NCBI GenBank assembly: GCA_030848545.1
Contig: JAVDCA010000017.1
Coordinates: 92,567-156,566, forward strand
Reading direction: 5' to 3'
DNA length: 64,000 bases
Origin: Astrobacterium formosum
Lineage (GTDB): Bacteria > Pseudomonadota > Alphaproteobacteria > Rhizobiales > Xanthobacteraceae
Shown: in pieces, positions 29,707 to 38,804 of the stretch
How the letters are laid out: every line of letters begins with the position of its first letter
Numbering within the stretch: position 1 is the first letter of the stretch
Position numbers and translations under genes: made by a program
The notes under the pieces: model-generated
Seen by the model: only the letters and a program-made list of their open reading frames with translations
Told to the model about the DNA's origin: nothing
Database searches by the model: none

Positions 29707-31524
29707 TCAATACCCCGCCGCCAGCGAGCCGCGCGCCCGCTGGTCGGCGGCGCCCATGTAGCCGTCGGGGATCGCCAGGATCGAGTGCGCCGAGCCGGCA
29801 GCCGGACCGAACCGGACATTGTGGCCGCGGGCCGTGAGAGCGCGCACGATCTCGGCCGGCATCGCCTTCTCGACCGTGACCTCGTCGGGCCGCCACTGGT
29901 GATGGACGCGCGGCAGCGTCACCGCCTCGCCGATCGACTTGCCGTACTCGACCGCGTTGAGCACCACCTGCAATACCGTGGTGATGATGCGGCTGCCGCC
30001 GGGAGCGCCGGTGACGAGATGGACCTTGCCGTCCTTGAGCACGATCGTGGGCGTCATGGACGACAGCGGCCGCTTGCCCGGCGCCGGTGCGTTCAACGCC
30101 CCGCCCGTCAACCCGAAGGCGTTGGCGGCGCCCGGCGCGGCGGCGAAATCGTCGAGCGTGTTGTTCAACAGGATGCCGGTCGTGCCGGCGACGAGGCCGA
30201 GGCCGTAATTGAAGTTGAGCGAATAGGTGTTGGCCACCGCGTTGCCGGCGGCGTCCACGATGGAGAAATGGGTGGTGTTGCCGCCACCGCCGGCTGGCGG
30301 ATCGGGCAGCGTCGAGCCGACCTCGCGGGCCTGGCGGGAATCGATGCCCTCGCGCAGCTCGGCCGCGTAGTCCTTCGACGTCAGCAGCTCGATGGGCACG
30401 TCGACGAAGTCGCTGTCGCCCAGATATTCGGCGCGGTCCGCATAGGCGAGCTTCATGGCCTCGATCATGAGGTGCAGCGACGCCGGCGAATTGGCCCGCA
30501 GCGAGCGCAGCGGGAACCCCTCCAGGATGTTGAGCATCTCGACGAGGTGCACGCCGCCCGACGAGGCCGGCGGCATCGACAGGACGTCGTAGCCCCGGAA
30601 AGTGCCGCGCACCGGCTCGCGCACCACCGGCATGTAGTCCTCGATATCGCTCCTTCGCAGGACGCCCCCGGAATTGACGGCCGCGGCCACGATCTCGTCG
30701 GCGATCGGGCCGGTGTAGAAGGCGCGGGCGCCATCGCGGGCGATCGCGTCCAGGGTGTGGGCGAGATCCTGCTGCACCAGGGTGTCGCCGGCGCCGAGCG
30801 GGGTGCCGTCCTGCTTGAGAAAGATCTTCGCCGCCGATGGCCAGCGTGCGAGGCGCGGCTGCGCGAGCAGGAGGGAATCGAGGAGATCGTCCTCGACCGG
30901 GATGCCTTCGCGGGCGAGCGCGATCGCCGGCGCCAACAGTTCGGCGAGGGTGAACTTGCCCGACCCGTGGCGCTCCAGCGCCAGGGTCAGGCCCGCCACC
31001 GTACCCGGAACCCCGATGGCAAGCGGACCGTTGCGCGATTTTTCCGGATCGGCCTTGCCGTCGGCATCGAGAAAGCTGTCGGCAGCGATCCCCCGCGGCG
31101 CAGTCTCACGGTAGTCGATGGCCACCGACTCGTTGCGGTCGGCAAGATGCACCATCATGAAGCCGCCGCCGCCCAGATTGCCGGCGCGCGGCAGCGTCAC
31201 CGCGAGCGCAAAGCCGACCGCCACCGCGGCGTCGACGGCGTTGCCGCCCCGCTCCAGGATTTCGACGCCGATGCGGGTGGCACGTTTTTCCTGCGTGACC
31301 ACCATGCCGCGGCGCCCAATCGCGGTCTGGGCGCGCGCGGGTTCCGTGATGCTGCTGGGCGCCGCCTGGGCATCGATTCGCGGCGCGGCGCCCGGCGATG
31401 GCGCACCGGAAGATGGCGCTTCAGAGGACGGCGCACCGGCGGATGGTGCCTGCGCGATCGCCGGCCACGCCACAAGGCACAGCATGGCACCCGCGAACGC
31501 GAGTCGACGGACAGGAACCTGCAT
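29707..31524 (-). CDS. ggt: Gamma-glutamyltransferase
   Basis: The 605-residue protein has a signal peptide (cleavage near AIAQAP), a Pro/Ala/Ser-rich linker (about 25-60) and a complete GGT fold. The autocatalytic processing site and nucleophile threonine lie in NTTHFSIVDAAG (about 417). The substrate loop NNTLDDFA and the oxyanion motif PLSSMTPT are also present. It should be cleaved into large and small subunits in the periplasm and split glutathione and other gamma-glutamyl compounds. The linker is encoded by a 15-base tandem repeat. It is convergent with purH. Confidence 0.95.
   Translation of the reverse strand: MQVPVRRLAFAGAMLCLVAWPAIAQAPSAGAPSSEAPSSGAPSPGAAPRIDAQAAPSSITEPARAQTAIGRRGMVVTQEKRATRIGVEILERGGNAVDAAVAVGFALAVTLPRAGNLGGGGFMMVHLADRNESVAIDYRETAPRGIAADSFLDADGKADPEKSRNGPLAIGVPGTVAGLTLALERHGSGKFTLAELLAPAIALAREGIPVEDDLLDSLLLAQPRLARWPSAAKIFLKQDGTPLGAGDTLVQQDLAHTLDAIARDGARAFYTGPIADEIVAAAVNSGGVLRRSDIEDYMPVVREPVRGTFRGYDVLSMPPASSGGVHLVEMLNILEGFPLRSLRANSPASLHLMIEAMKLAYADRAEYLGDSDFVDVPIELLTSKDYAAELREGIDSRQAREVGSTLPDPPAGGGGNTTHFSIVDAAGNAVANTYSLNFNYGLGLVAGTTGILLNNTLDDFAAAPGAANAFGLTGGALNAPAPGKRPLSSMTPTIVLKDGKVHLVTGAPGGSRIITTVLQVVLNAVEYGKSIGEAVTLPRVHHQWRPDEVTVEKAMPAEIVRALTARGHNVRFGPAAGSAHSILAIPDGYMGAADQRARGSLAAGY
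31397..31456 (-). repeat. Four-unit 15-base tandem repeat inside ggt
   Basis: Consecutive 15-base units begin GATGGCGCACCGGAA, GATGGCGCTTCAGAG, GACGGCGCACCGGCG and GATGGTGCCTGCGCG. They encode a repeating APSSGAPS-like linker between signal peptide and enzyme. The unit is a multiple of three, so copy-number change keeps the frame. Confidence 0.8.
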
Positions 31525-31701
31525 GGCCGAAAATTCTCTAGGGATACGCCGCGTTCAGATTAGTGGGTTTTCGGTCGCGGCCAAATCACGATCGTGGCTG
31601 GGCCGGCATGCGCCGAAACCGCTTGTGTCCGACGGATTATTCCAAATCCGGAAGGTGGCAACGAAGACACCGCGCCACCTCGTCCGTTTCCCCAGTGACG
31701 A

Positions 31702-32406
31702 TCAGCGCCCCTGGGCGTGATACGCGGTGTTCGGTCGCATGTCGGTGGCCGCCGCGACCCGGTTCGACATATTGAAGAAGCCGGTGACGGCGGTGATGTC
31801 CCAGATGTCGCGATCCGAAAAGCCGGCGCCCCGGAGCGCGGCCCGGTCCGTCTCCACGACCGACCAGGGTTCGGCCGTCAGCCGGTGTGCGAAAGCCAGC
31901 ATGGCGGTTTCCCGCGGCGAGAGTTCCGTCGCGGCCCGCCAGTTCATGGCCATGAGTTCGCCGAGGACCGGATCACGCGACAGGGTGCGCACCGCGGCCC
32001 CGTGAGCGACCAGGCAATAGTAGCATCGATTGTATGATGATACCACGACGGCGATCATCTCGCGCTCAAGCTTGGTCAGACCCGAGGGCGCCAGCATCAG
32101 ATCGTTGTACATGGCCGCGAAAGCGGACAGCTTTGCTTCGTCGAACGCATAGGCCTTGAGGACGTTGGGCACGAAGCCGATCTTGTCTTCGCACTTGCGA
32201 AAATAGGCGGCCATTTCGGCCCCCAATACCGCCGCCGGCAGGTCGAGGGCGGTTACGTCGACATCGTCGCGGGCGCCATGGCGGGAGGGCGCCGTCCCGT
32301 GCGCCCGGTCGTTGCTGCGCCGCAGCGGCGCCTCGGTCTTCTCGGCTTTCACGCGTTTCTCCCATGGGATTTTTGATGCGCGACATTTTAGCGACTCGTT
32401 TGCCAT
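31702..32406 (-). CDS. AhpD-like peroxidase-related protein (carboxymuconolactone decarboxylase family)
   Basis: This 234-residue protein has an AhpD core with the redox motif CYYCLVAHG (Cys128, Cys131, His135), preceded by LTKLEREMIAVVVSSYNR. The helical N-terminal part containing KCEDKIGFVPNVLKAYAFD is typical of the peroxidase-related subfamily. It probably reduces peroxides using its CxxC pair. Start taken at the ATG at 32406, because the frame upstream of it lacks good support; the first 45 residues are poorly conserved in style and the true start may be later. It is divergent from the glutamate dehydrogenase gene. Confidence 0.85.
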   Translation of the reverse strand: MANESLKCRASKIPWEKRVKAEKTEAPLRRSNDRAHGTAPSRHGARDDVDVTALDLPAAVLGAEMAAYFRKCEDKIGFVPNVLKAYAFDEAKLSAFAAMYNDLMLAPSGLTKLEREMIAVVVSSYNRCYYCLVAHGAAVRTLSRDPVLGELMAMNWRAATELSPRETAMLAFAHRLTAEPWSVVETDRAALRGAGFSDRDIWDITAVTGFFNMSNRVAAATDMRPNTAYHAQGR

Positions 32407-32531
32407 AGTAAAAAGGCCGAACGATCCAGAGGAAATCCCTGTCGAACGCGACGCCACAGATCATCACCCGGCGCGCTCAGGTGATTCGGTCCGCGCCTCC
32501 GAGGGCCTTCAAGGAAACAGCGGCAGTTATC

Positions 32532-35500
32532 ATGAACAAGATGGATTCGAACGTCGTCGCCACCGAGGACGCGCGTGCTCACTCTCTCGTGGCTTCCGCC
32601 ATCCAGCTGCTCGGAGGCCGGATTCCGGCCGACGTTCCCATGCGGATGTTCGGGCGTACCGCACCGGAGGACCTGTTGCGTTATTCGGCGGCCGAGCTCG
32701 CCCAGCTCTCCGCCAATGCCTGGATGTTCATGGCCGAGCGGGTCGGGCCCGCCCCCAAGATCCGGGTCGTCACCCCGCCCTTCGAGGCCGGCGGCGAGCT
32801 CAAGAAGATAACGGTGATCGAGCTCATCAACGACGACAAGCCGTTCCTCCTCGATTCGGTCATGGGCGAACTGACCGATCGCGGTATCATGATCCGCCTG
32901 GTCGCGCATCCGGTGTTCACGGTCGAGCGCGGCGACGAGGGGCGCTTGGTCGGGCTGCCGGACGCCGCCCGCGGCACGGCCCGGCGCGAAAGCCTGATCC
33001 ACATCCACGTCGAGCGCATCGACGACGAAGACAAGCGCGCCGCGCTCCTCTCGGCGCTCGGCGACGTCATGGTCGAGGTCGCCTGCGCGGTCGCCGACTT
33101 CCGCGACATGCAGGCGAGAACCGCCAAGGTGATCGCGGAACTCAAGGCCAATCCGCCGCCGTTCTCGGTCGACGAAATCGCCGAGGCGATCCAGTTCCTG
33201 GAATGGCTCCTGCTCGACAACTACGTCTTTCTCGGCTTCCGCAGCGACACCTACGACCACGCCGCGGGCCAGCTCATTCCCGGCGAGGCGCTCGGCATCC
33301 TGCGCGACCAGGTCGCCGATCTATTGACCGGAGCCGCCGAAGTCACCTCCGGGGTCTCGGCCGAGGCGATTGCTTTCCTCAACGAGCCCAGGCCGCTCGT
33401 CATCCTCAAGTCGAGCCGCCGCGCCCGCGTGCATCGGCGCGCCGCCATGGACGCCGTCCTGATCAAGCACTATGGCCCCAACGGCGAACTCGCCGGCGTC
33501 GACCGTCTGGTCGGCCTGCTCACCTCTTCGGCCTATACGCGTTCGCCGCGCGGCATCCCGTATCTGCGCCGCAAGGTGGCGGCGGTGATCGACCGCGCCG
33601 GTTTCGACGCGGCGAGCCATTCCGGCCGCGCGCTCTCCAACGTGCTCGACCACTATCCGCGCGACGAACTGTTCCAGATCGACGAGGACCAGCTGTTCCA
33701 GGCGGCGCTCGCCGTCATGCAGCTCGAGGAGCGTCCGCGCGTGCGCGTCCTGGCGCGGCGCGACCGCTTCGACCGTTTTGTCTCGGTGCTGGTCTATCTG
33801 CCGCGCGAACGCTTCGCCACCACGGCGCGGACCGCGATCGGCCTGCTGGTGGCGCGCGCCTACAACGGCCGTGTTGCCGGCTTCATCCCGTTCTACCCGG
33901 AAGGGCCGCTGGTGCGGGCGCACTTCATCATCGCCCGCGAGGGCGAGCGCACCGAACCGAACCTCACCGACATGGAACGTGGCATCTCGGCCTTGTTGCG
34001 CACCTGGGACGATGCGCTCGCCGACGCGCTCACCGAGACACATGATCCGGTCCGCGCCCGCGTCCTGATGGAGAAATACGGCAAGGCGTTCTCGGCCGGC
34101 TATCGCGACACCTATTCGCCCGAAGTCGCGATCGCCGACATCCGCATCCTCGACGGCCTGTCGGCGGAACGGCCGCTGGGCGTCACCTTCCTGCCGCGCA
34201 GCGAAGGCGAGGAGGGGGCCGTCACCTTGAAAGTGTGGAGCTACGACAAGCCGATTCCGCTGTCGACACGCGTGCCGGTCCTGGAACACATGGGCTACCG
34301 GGTCGTCGACGAAAGCACCTTCCACGTCCAGACCGCCGGCCGCGACGCCCCCGACTTCTGGCTGCACGACATGGCGCTGTCGCCCATCACCGGTGCTGCC
34401 GGCGATCTCGCGGCGCGCAAGTCCCATCTGGAAGCGGCCTTCCTGATGGTGATGCGCGGTCTGGCCGAGGACGACGGCTACAACGCCCTCGTGCAGGCCG
34501 CCGACCTCGCCTGGCGCGACGTCGCCCTGTTGCGCACCCTGTCGCGCTACCTGCGCCAGATCCGCGTTCCCTATTCGCAGGACTACATGTGGGCGACGCT
34601 GGTCAAGCATGCCGGCATCGCCGCCGACATCGTGCGGCTGTTCGACATCCGCTTCAATCCGGAGCCGCGAGACCCCTCCGACCGCCAGTCGGCACAGGCC
34701 CAGCTCATGGCCGGGATCGAGGACGCGCTCGCGTCCGTGGAAAGCCTCGACGAGGACCGCATCATCCGCCACTTCGTCAACCTGGTGCAGTCGGCGGTGC
34801 GCACCAATTTCTTCCAGCTCGGCCCCGACGGACTGCCGAAGGATTTCATCGCCATCAAGTTCGACAGCCACAAGGTCGACGCCATACCATTGCCACGGCC
34901 CCTCTACGAGATCTTCGTCTACTCGCCCCGCGTCGAGGCGATCCACCTGCGCTTCGGTAAAGTGGCGCGCGGCGGCCTGCGCTGGTCCGACCGGCCGCAG
35001 GATTTCCGCACCGAGATCCTGAACCTCGCCAAGGCCCAACAGGTCAAGAACATCGTCATCGTGCCGGTCGGCGCCAAGGGCGGCTTCGTGCCCAAATGGC
35101 TGCCCACCGGCGACCGCGACGCCATCCAGGCCGAAGGCATCGCCACCTACAAGATCTTCATGTCGGCGTTGCTCGAGATCTCCGACAATATCGGCCCGGA
35201 CGGCGAGATCGTGCCGCCGCCGGCCACCGTTCGCCATGACGGCGACGACCCCTATCTGGTCGTCGCCGCCGACAAGGGCACCGCGACCTTCTCGGACATC
35301 GCCAACTCGGTCTCGCAGGAGCACGATTTCTGGCTCGACGACGCCTACGCGTCCGGCGGCTCGGCCGGCTACGACCACAAGGAGATGGGCATCACGGCCC
35401 GCGGCGCCTGGGAAGCGGTCAAGCGCCACTTCCGCGAAATGGACGTCGACATCATGGCGTCACCGTTCACCGTCGCCGGCGTCGGCGACATGTCGGGCGA

Positions 35501-37349
35501 CGTGTTCGGCAACGGCATGTTGTGCGCACGCACCACCAAGCTCGTCGCCGCCTTCGATCATCGCGACATCTTCATCGATCCCGATCCCGATCCGCAGACC
35601 AGCTACGACGAAAGGAAACGCCTGTACGAGCTGCCGCGCTCGAGCTGGCAGGACTACGACCGCACCAAGATCTCCGCCGGTGGCGGCGTCTATTCGCGCT
35701 CCGTCAAGGAGATCGAACTGTCGGAGCAGGCACAGGCCGTGCTCGGCTTCGCAGTCGCCAAGGCGACCCCGCAGCAGGTCATGAACGCCATCCTCAAGGC
35801 ACCCGTCGATCTCATCTATTTCGGCGGCATCGGCACCTATGTGCGCGCCACGAGCGAAACCGACGAGGCCGCCGGCGACCGCGCCAACGACGCCATCCGG
35901 GTGACGGCGGCCGATCTGCGCTGCAAGGTGATCGGCGAAGGCGCCAATCTCGGCGTGACCCAGAAAGCGCGCATCGAGGCGGCGCAACGCGGCGTCCGCC
36001 TCAACAACGATGCCGTCGACAATTCCGCCGGCGTCAACACCTCCGACATCGAGGTCAATCTCAAGATCGCGCTGAGCATGCCGAGGCGCGATGGCCGGCT
36101 CACGCTCGACGATCGCAACAGCCTGCTCGCCTCAATGACCGACGAAGTCGCCCGTCTGGTGCTGCGCAACAACTACCAGCAGACCCTGTCGCTGACCTTG
36201 AGCGAACGGCGCGGCATGGAGGATCTGGGATTCCAGCAGCGCCTGATGCAGATCCTGGAGGCCCGGCACCTGCTCGACCGCAAGATCGAGTTCCTGCCCG
36301 ACGATCTCGAACTGACCGAGCGGCGCCGCCGCAGCCAGCCGCTGACGCGGCCCGAACTGGCCGTGCTGCTCGCCTACGCCAAACTGACCCTTTACGAGGA
36401 TCTGCTGGCGTCGTCGGTGCCGGACGATCCCTACCTCGCCCGCGACCTGATGCGCTATTTCCCGCCCGAAGTCGCCAAGCGCTTCCCCGACGCGCTGGAA
36501 CGCCATCGGCTGCGGCGCGAGATCATCGCCACCCAGCTCACCAACTCGATGATCAACCGCGGCGGCTCGACGCTGGTCGTGCGCATCGCCGACCAGACCG
36601 GCGCCGCCGTCGACAAGATCGCCGCCGCCTTCGCGACGGTGCGCAATTCCTTCGAACTCATTCCACTCATGACCGAGATCGAAAAACTCGACAACCTGAT
36701 CCCGAACAAGCTGCAGACCGACCTGTTCATCGCCGTACAGGACCTCCTGCTCGACCGCATCGTCTGGTTCCTGCGTAACGTGGATCTCTCGCGCGGTCTC
36801 GATTCGGTGGTCGATCACTACCGCACCGGCATCGCGGGGGTGGCCGACGCCCTCGACCGCATCCTGCCCGAGGCCGCGCAAGCGGCCCGCGCCCAGCGCC
36901 GGGCCGAACTCGTCGCCGCCGGCGTGCCGGAAACGGTGGCGCGCCGCATGGCCGACCTGCCGGCCCTCGTCGCGGCTCCCGACATCGTCATGGTGGCGGA
37001 TCGCGCCGGCCGGGACGTGGCCGACGTGGCGGCGACCTACTACGCCGCCGGCGCCCGCTTCCAGCTCGACCGCGTCACCGCGGCGGCCCGCGCCATCAAG
37101 GTCACGGACTATTTCGACCGCTTGGCCCTCGACCGCGCCCTCGACTCGATCGGCGACGCCGAACGGCGCCTCGCCGCCGAGATCATGGGCCACGGCGCCG
37201 GGCCGGAGGCGGTGGAAAAATGGATGGAGACCCGCAGCGAGGAGATCGATCGTGTCCGCCTCGCCGTGCACGAGATCGCCAATTCGGGGCTGACGCTGTC
37301 GAAGCTCGCCGTGGCGGCGAGCATGCTCGGGGATCTGGTCAGGCGCTAG
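32532..37349 (+). CDS. NAD-specific glutamate dehydrogenase, large (about 180 kDa) class
   Basis: At 1,605 residues from the ATG at 32532 this belongs to the NAD-GDH class known from Caulobacter, Pseudomonas and rhizobia. The N-terminal half holds ACT-like regulatory regions. The catalytic region has RGGLRWSDRPQDFRTEIL and VPVGAKGGFVPKW (about 825-860), DKGTATFSDIAN, then GVGDMSGDVFGNGML (about 984-998), which forms the Rossmann NAD site. The C-terminal 500 residues are helical. It degrades glutamate to 2-oxoglutarate and ammonium in the cytoplasm, often under allosteric control by amino acids. It stands alone; a hairpin follows the stop. A GTG at 32481 is a possible earlier start. Confidence 0.96.
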   Translation: MNKMDSNVVATEDARAHSLVASAIQLLGGRIPADVPMRMFGRTAPEDLLRYSAAELAQLSANAWMFMAERVGPAPKIRVVTPPFEAGGELKKITVIELINDDKPFLLDSVMGELTDRGIMIRLVAHPVFTVERGDEGRLVGLPDAARGTARRESLIHIHVERIDDEDKRAALLSALGDVMVEVACAVADFRDMQARTAKVIAELKANPPPFSVDEIAEAIQFLEWLLLDNYVFLGFRSDTYDHAAGQLIPGEALGILRDQVADLLTGAAEVTSGVSAEAIAFLNEPRPLVILKSSRRARVHRRAAMDAVLIKHYGPNGELAGVDRLVGLLTSSAYTRSPRGIPYLRRKVAAVIDRAGFDAASHSGRALSNVLDHYPRDELFQIDEDQLFQAALAVMQLEERPRVRVLARRDRFDRFVSVLVYLPRERFATTARTAIGLLVARAYNGRVAGFIPFYPEGPLVRAHFIIAREGERTEPNLTDMERGISALLRTWDDALADALTETHDPVRARVLMEKYGKAFSAGYRDTYSPEVAIADIRILDGLSAERPLGVTFLPRSEGEEGAVTLKVWSYDKPIPLSTRVPVLEHMGYRVVDESTFHVQTAGRDAPDFWLHDMALSPITGAAGDLAARKSHLEAAFLMVMRGLAEDDGYNALVQAADLAWRDVALLRTLSRYLRQIRVPYSQDYMWATLVKHAGIAADIVRLFDIRFNPEPRDPSDRQSAQAQLMAGIEDALASVESLDEDRIIRHFVNLVQSAVRTNFFQLGPDGLPKDFIAIKFDSHKVDAIPLPRPLYEIFVYSPRVEAIHLRFGKVARGGLRWSDRPQDFRTEILNLAKAQQVKNIVIVPVGAKGGFVPKWLPTGDRDAIQAEGIATYKIFMSALLEISDNIGPDGEIVPPPATVRHDGDDPYLVVAADKGTATFSDIANSVSQEHDFWLDDAYASGGSAGYDHKEMGITARGAWEAVKRHFREMDVDIMASPFTVAGVGDMSGDVFGNGMLCARTTKLVAAFDHRDIFIDPDPDPQTSYDERKRLYELPRSSWQDYDRTKISAGGGVYSRSVKEIELSEQAQAVLGFAVAKATPQQVMNAILKAPVDLIYFGGIGTYVRATSETDEAAGDRANDAIRVTAADLRCKVIGEGANLGVTQKARIEAAQRGVRLNNDAVDNSAGVNTSDIEVNLKIALSMPRRDGRLTLDDRNSLLASMTDEVARLVLRNNYQQTLSLTLSERRGMEDLGFQQRLMQILEARHLLDRKIEFLPDDLELTERRRRSQPLTRPELAVLLAYAKLTLYEDLLASSVPDDPYLARDLMRYFPPEVAKRFPDALERHRLRREIIATQLTNSMINRGGSTLVVRIADQTGAAVDKIAAAFATVRNSFELIPLMTEIEKLDNLIPNKLQTDLFIAVQDLLLDRIVWFLRNVDLSRGLDSVVDHYRTGIAGVADALDRILPEAAQAARAQRRAELVAAGVPETVARRMADLPALVAAPDIVMVADRAGRDVADVAATYYAAGARFQLDRVTAAARAIKVTDYFDRLALDRALDSIGDAERRLAAEIMGHGAGPEAVEKWMETRSEEIDRVRLAVHEIANSGLTLSKLAVAASMLGDLVRR

Positions 37350-37378
37350 GAGACACCAGCGCCGTCGCTACGTGGGTT

Positions 37379-37407
37379 TACCGGGTCCGGCTTCGGCCGG
37401 CCCCGGT
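37379..37407 (+). terminator. Hairpin after the glutamate dehydrogenase gene
   Basis: TACCGGGTCCGGC, a TTCG loop, then GCCGGCCCCGGTA forms a near-perfect stem of 13 pairs. There is no T-run on the plus strand, so it may act as a bidirectional block between convergent genes rather than a classical intrinsic terminator. Confidence 0.5.
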
Positions 37408-37413
37408 AGCTCA

Positions 37414-37809
37414 TCAGACCGTTTCCCGCTTTCGACCGGCGACTTCCGGCCCGATCAGCGGCAGGTCCAGTTCCACCCTGTCATGCTCGACCTTCGGGGT
37501 GATTCGGCCGCGGTCACCGCGCTCCAGGCGGATCAGGCCATATCCCTCCATGGACTTGAGCGTGCGCGAGAGGTTCGATTTGGCGCGGCCGGTGATCTGC
37601 GCCAGTTCGTCGAGCGAGCCGGGCGCCTGCTCGGCGATGATCCGCAGGAGTTCGCGATTGCCGGCGGAAAGAACCTTGGCAAAGGATTCCGTCGAGGTAA
37701 ACCAGACCTTCGGCTCGCCGACTGCGAGACGATGTTCGCCACGCGCGATCCGCATGGTGCGCGCTTTCATCTCCGCATAACTGGCGATGCCGACTTTCAA
37801 GGTCGTCAT
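37414..37809 (-). CDS. TumA-type antitoxin, HVO_A0114-like winged-helix protein
   Basis: The 131-residue protein has a MarR-like winged helix at about 45-105: SAGNRELLRIIAEQAPGSLD, then ELAQITGRAKSNLSRTLKSM as the recognition region. It matches the HVO_A0114 family of predicted DNA-binding proteins, recognised as antitoxins of TumE toxins. Its start overlaps the toxin stop by four bases (ATGA), so it is the second gene of the pair. It should neutralise the toxin and repress the operon through the palindrome upstream of the toxin start. Confidence 0.82.
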   Translation of the reverse strand: MTTLKVGIASYAEMKARTMRIARGEHRLAVGEPKVWFTSTESFAKVLSAGNRELLRIIAEQAPGSLDELAQITGRAKSNLSRTLKSMEGYGLIRLERGDRGRITPKVEHDRVELDLPLIGPEVAGRKRETV

Positions 37810-38162
37810 GGGATTACTCCTCTCTCGCGCAACACCGCGTCCACCACGGCCCAGAAGTCGGCGAGCAACGTCGCCACGTCCTTGTACTCGTATGGCGCGA
37901 TGGTCCTTAGCCGATGCCGGTGATCCTGCGGCTCACCGCGCCTCTGCCCACCTGTCGGATGCGCGTTATCGAAGCCCGCTAGACGCTCGCCGTCTGGCCC
38001 ATGCAACGTGAGTGAATAGTCGAGGCCGTGCGGCTTCTCGGACGATACCGGTACGCGCGTAACCGCGAATCGAACCCAGTGACCACCCTCAGGGTCGACG
38101 ACGAGCACCTCGCCATCGAGATCAAGGAGGACATCGAGGCTCGGGTCAGGAGGTCGCGTCAC
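37806..38162 (-). CDS. TumE-type toxin (DUF6516)
   Basis: This 118-residue protein appears to begin at a GTG at 38162. It contains GGHWVRFAVTRVPVSS and HGLDYSLTLHGPDGERLAGFDNAHP, followed by a basic histidine-rich stretch, a pattern shared by DUF6516 proteins called TumE. The partner gene overlaps by four bases. Toxin-first order is usual for this family. The mechanism of TumE is not established here. The start is uncertain because GGAG is very close to the GTG. Confidence 0.78.
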   Translation of the reverse strand: MTRPPDPSLDVLLDLDGEVLVVDPEGGHWVRFAVTRVPVSSEKPHGLDYSLTLHGPDGERLAGFDNAHPTGGQRRGEPQDHRHRLRTIAPYEYKDVATLLADFWAVVDAVLRERGVIP

Positions 38163-38167
38163 GCTCC

Positions 38168-38192
38168 ATGGTTATCATTGTAAGATAACCAT
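38168..38192 (-). promoter_or_regulatory. Perfect palindrome, likely operator of the TumE/TumA operon
   Basis: ATGGTTATC-ATTGTAA-GATAACCAT is a perfect 9-base inverted repeat with a 7-base AT-rich centre. It ends six bases before the toxin start codon. This is where autoregulating antitoxins usually bind. Confidence 0.72.
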
Positions 38193-38219
38193 TACAAGGA
38201 GCCGCGGCTCCGAGGTCTC

Positions 38220-38417
38220 TTACGACACCGCGCGGCGGGGGCCGATCAGGCGGGTGAGCTGGCGGCGTTCCAGGGTGCGGCGGGCGTCGTCGGCGAGGCG
38301 GATTGCCGCCGCGGTCGCATAGCCGGGGACGAAACGGCGGGCGACCCGCCGGTTGGCGGCGGTGATGGCCTGGCTTCCGAGCCTCTTGATGAACGCAAGC
38401 GGAAAACCAAACGACAT
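38220..38417 (-). CDS. Small basic hypothetical protein
   Basis: This 65-residue protein starts at the ATG at 38417, six or seven bases behind AGGAAG. It begins MSFGFPLAFIKRLGSQAITA, is rich in Arg and Ala and has strongly GC-biased third positions, which support real coding. No domain is recognised. It lies immediately upstream of the toxin-antitoxin operon in the same direction but ahead of the operator palindrome, so it is probably a separate unit. Confidence 0.5.
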   Translation of the reverse strand: MSFGFPLAFIKRLGSQAITAANRRVARRFVPGYATAAAIRLADDARRTLERRQLTRLIGPRRAVS

Positions 38418-38472
38418 CACGCACTTCCTACCGAAGGTAGCTTACCAGAGACGCTTGAGAACCATAGGCACT

Positions 38473-38506
38473 TGAAAAGCAACGACGATTGAAAAGCAAC
38501 GACGAT
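38473..38506. repeat. Exact 17-base tandem duplication beside tRNA-Gly
   Basis: TGAAAAGCAACGACGAT occurs twice in direct succession (38473-38489 and 38490-38506) without mismatch, 43 bases downstream of the 3' end of tRNA-Gly. An exact short duplication looks recent. Confidence 0.9.
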
Positions 38507-38549
38507 GCGGGGGGATGCCGCAGGCCTCAGATGAGGCGGTATCCGGGAC

Positions 38550-38624
38550 TGGAGCGGGCGAAGGGATTCGAACCCTCGACCCCAACCTTGGCAAGGTTGT
38601 GCTCTACCCCTGAGCTACACCCGC
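38550..38624 (-). tRNA. tRNA-Gly (GCC anticodon)
   Basis: On the minus strand GCGGGTGTAGCTCAGGGG opens the gene. The anticodon stem-loop reads CAACC-TTGCCAA-GGTTG, giving anticodon GCC. The T-arm has GGGTTCGAATCCC and the acceptor stem closes with CGCCCGC. TCCA follows, so the 3' CCA is encoded. Seven acceptor pairs form (one G-T). Confidence 0.97.
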
Positions 38625-38804
38625 ATCCTCCCGGACAGCGGCAAGGCCGCCGAGGGCCCTTCCTATGCCAGCAAGCCGTTTTCAATGCAACACATATGAA
38701 GCGCCTCGTTGACTGTCATGCTGCCGCGGCACGACTGGCCGCCGGCGGTATGTTCCGTTAAAAGGCGATCGAGCCGCCGCGCACCCCCTCGTCCGAAGCC
38801 CATC

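Noticed and set aside
33321..35429. A 702-codon antisense frame inside the glutamate dehydrogenase gene
   Set aside because: The plus strand encodes all expected NAD-GDH motifs without a break; the minus frame is a shadow.
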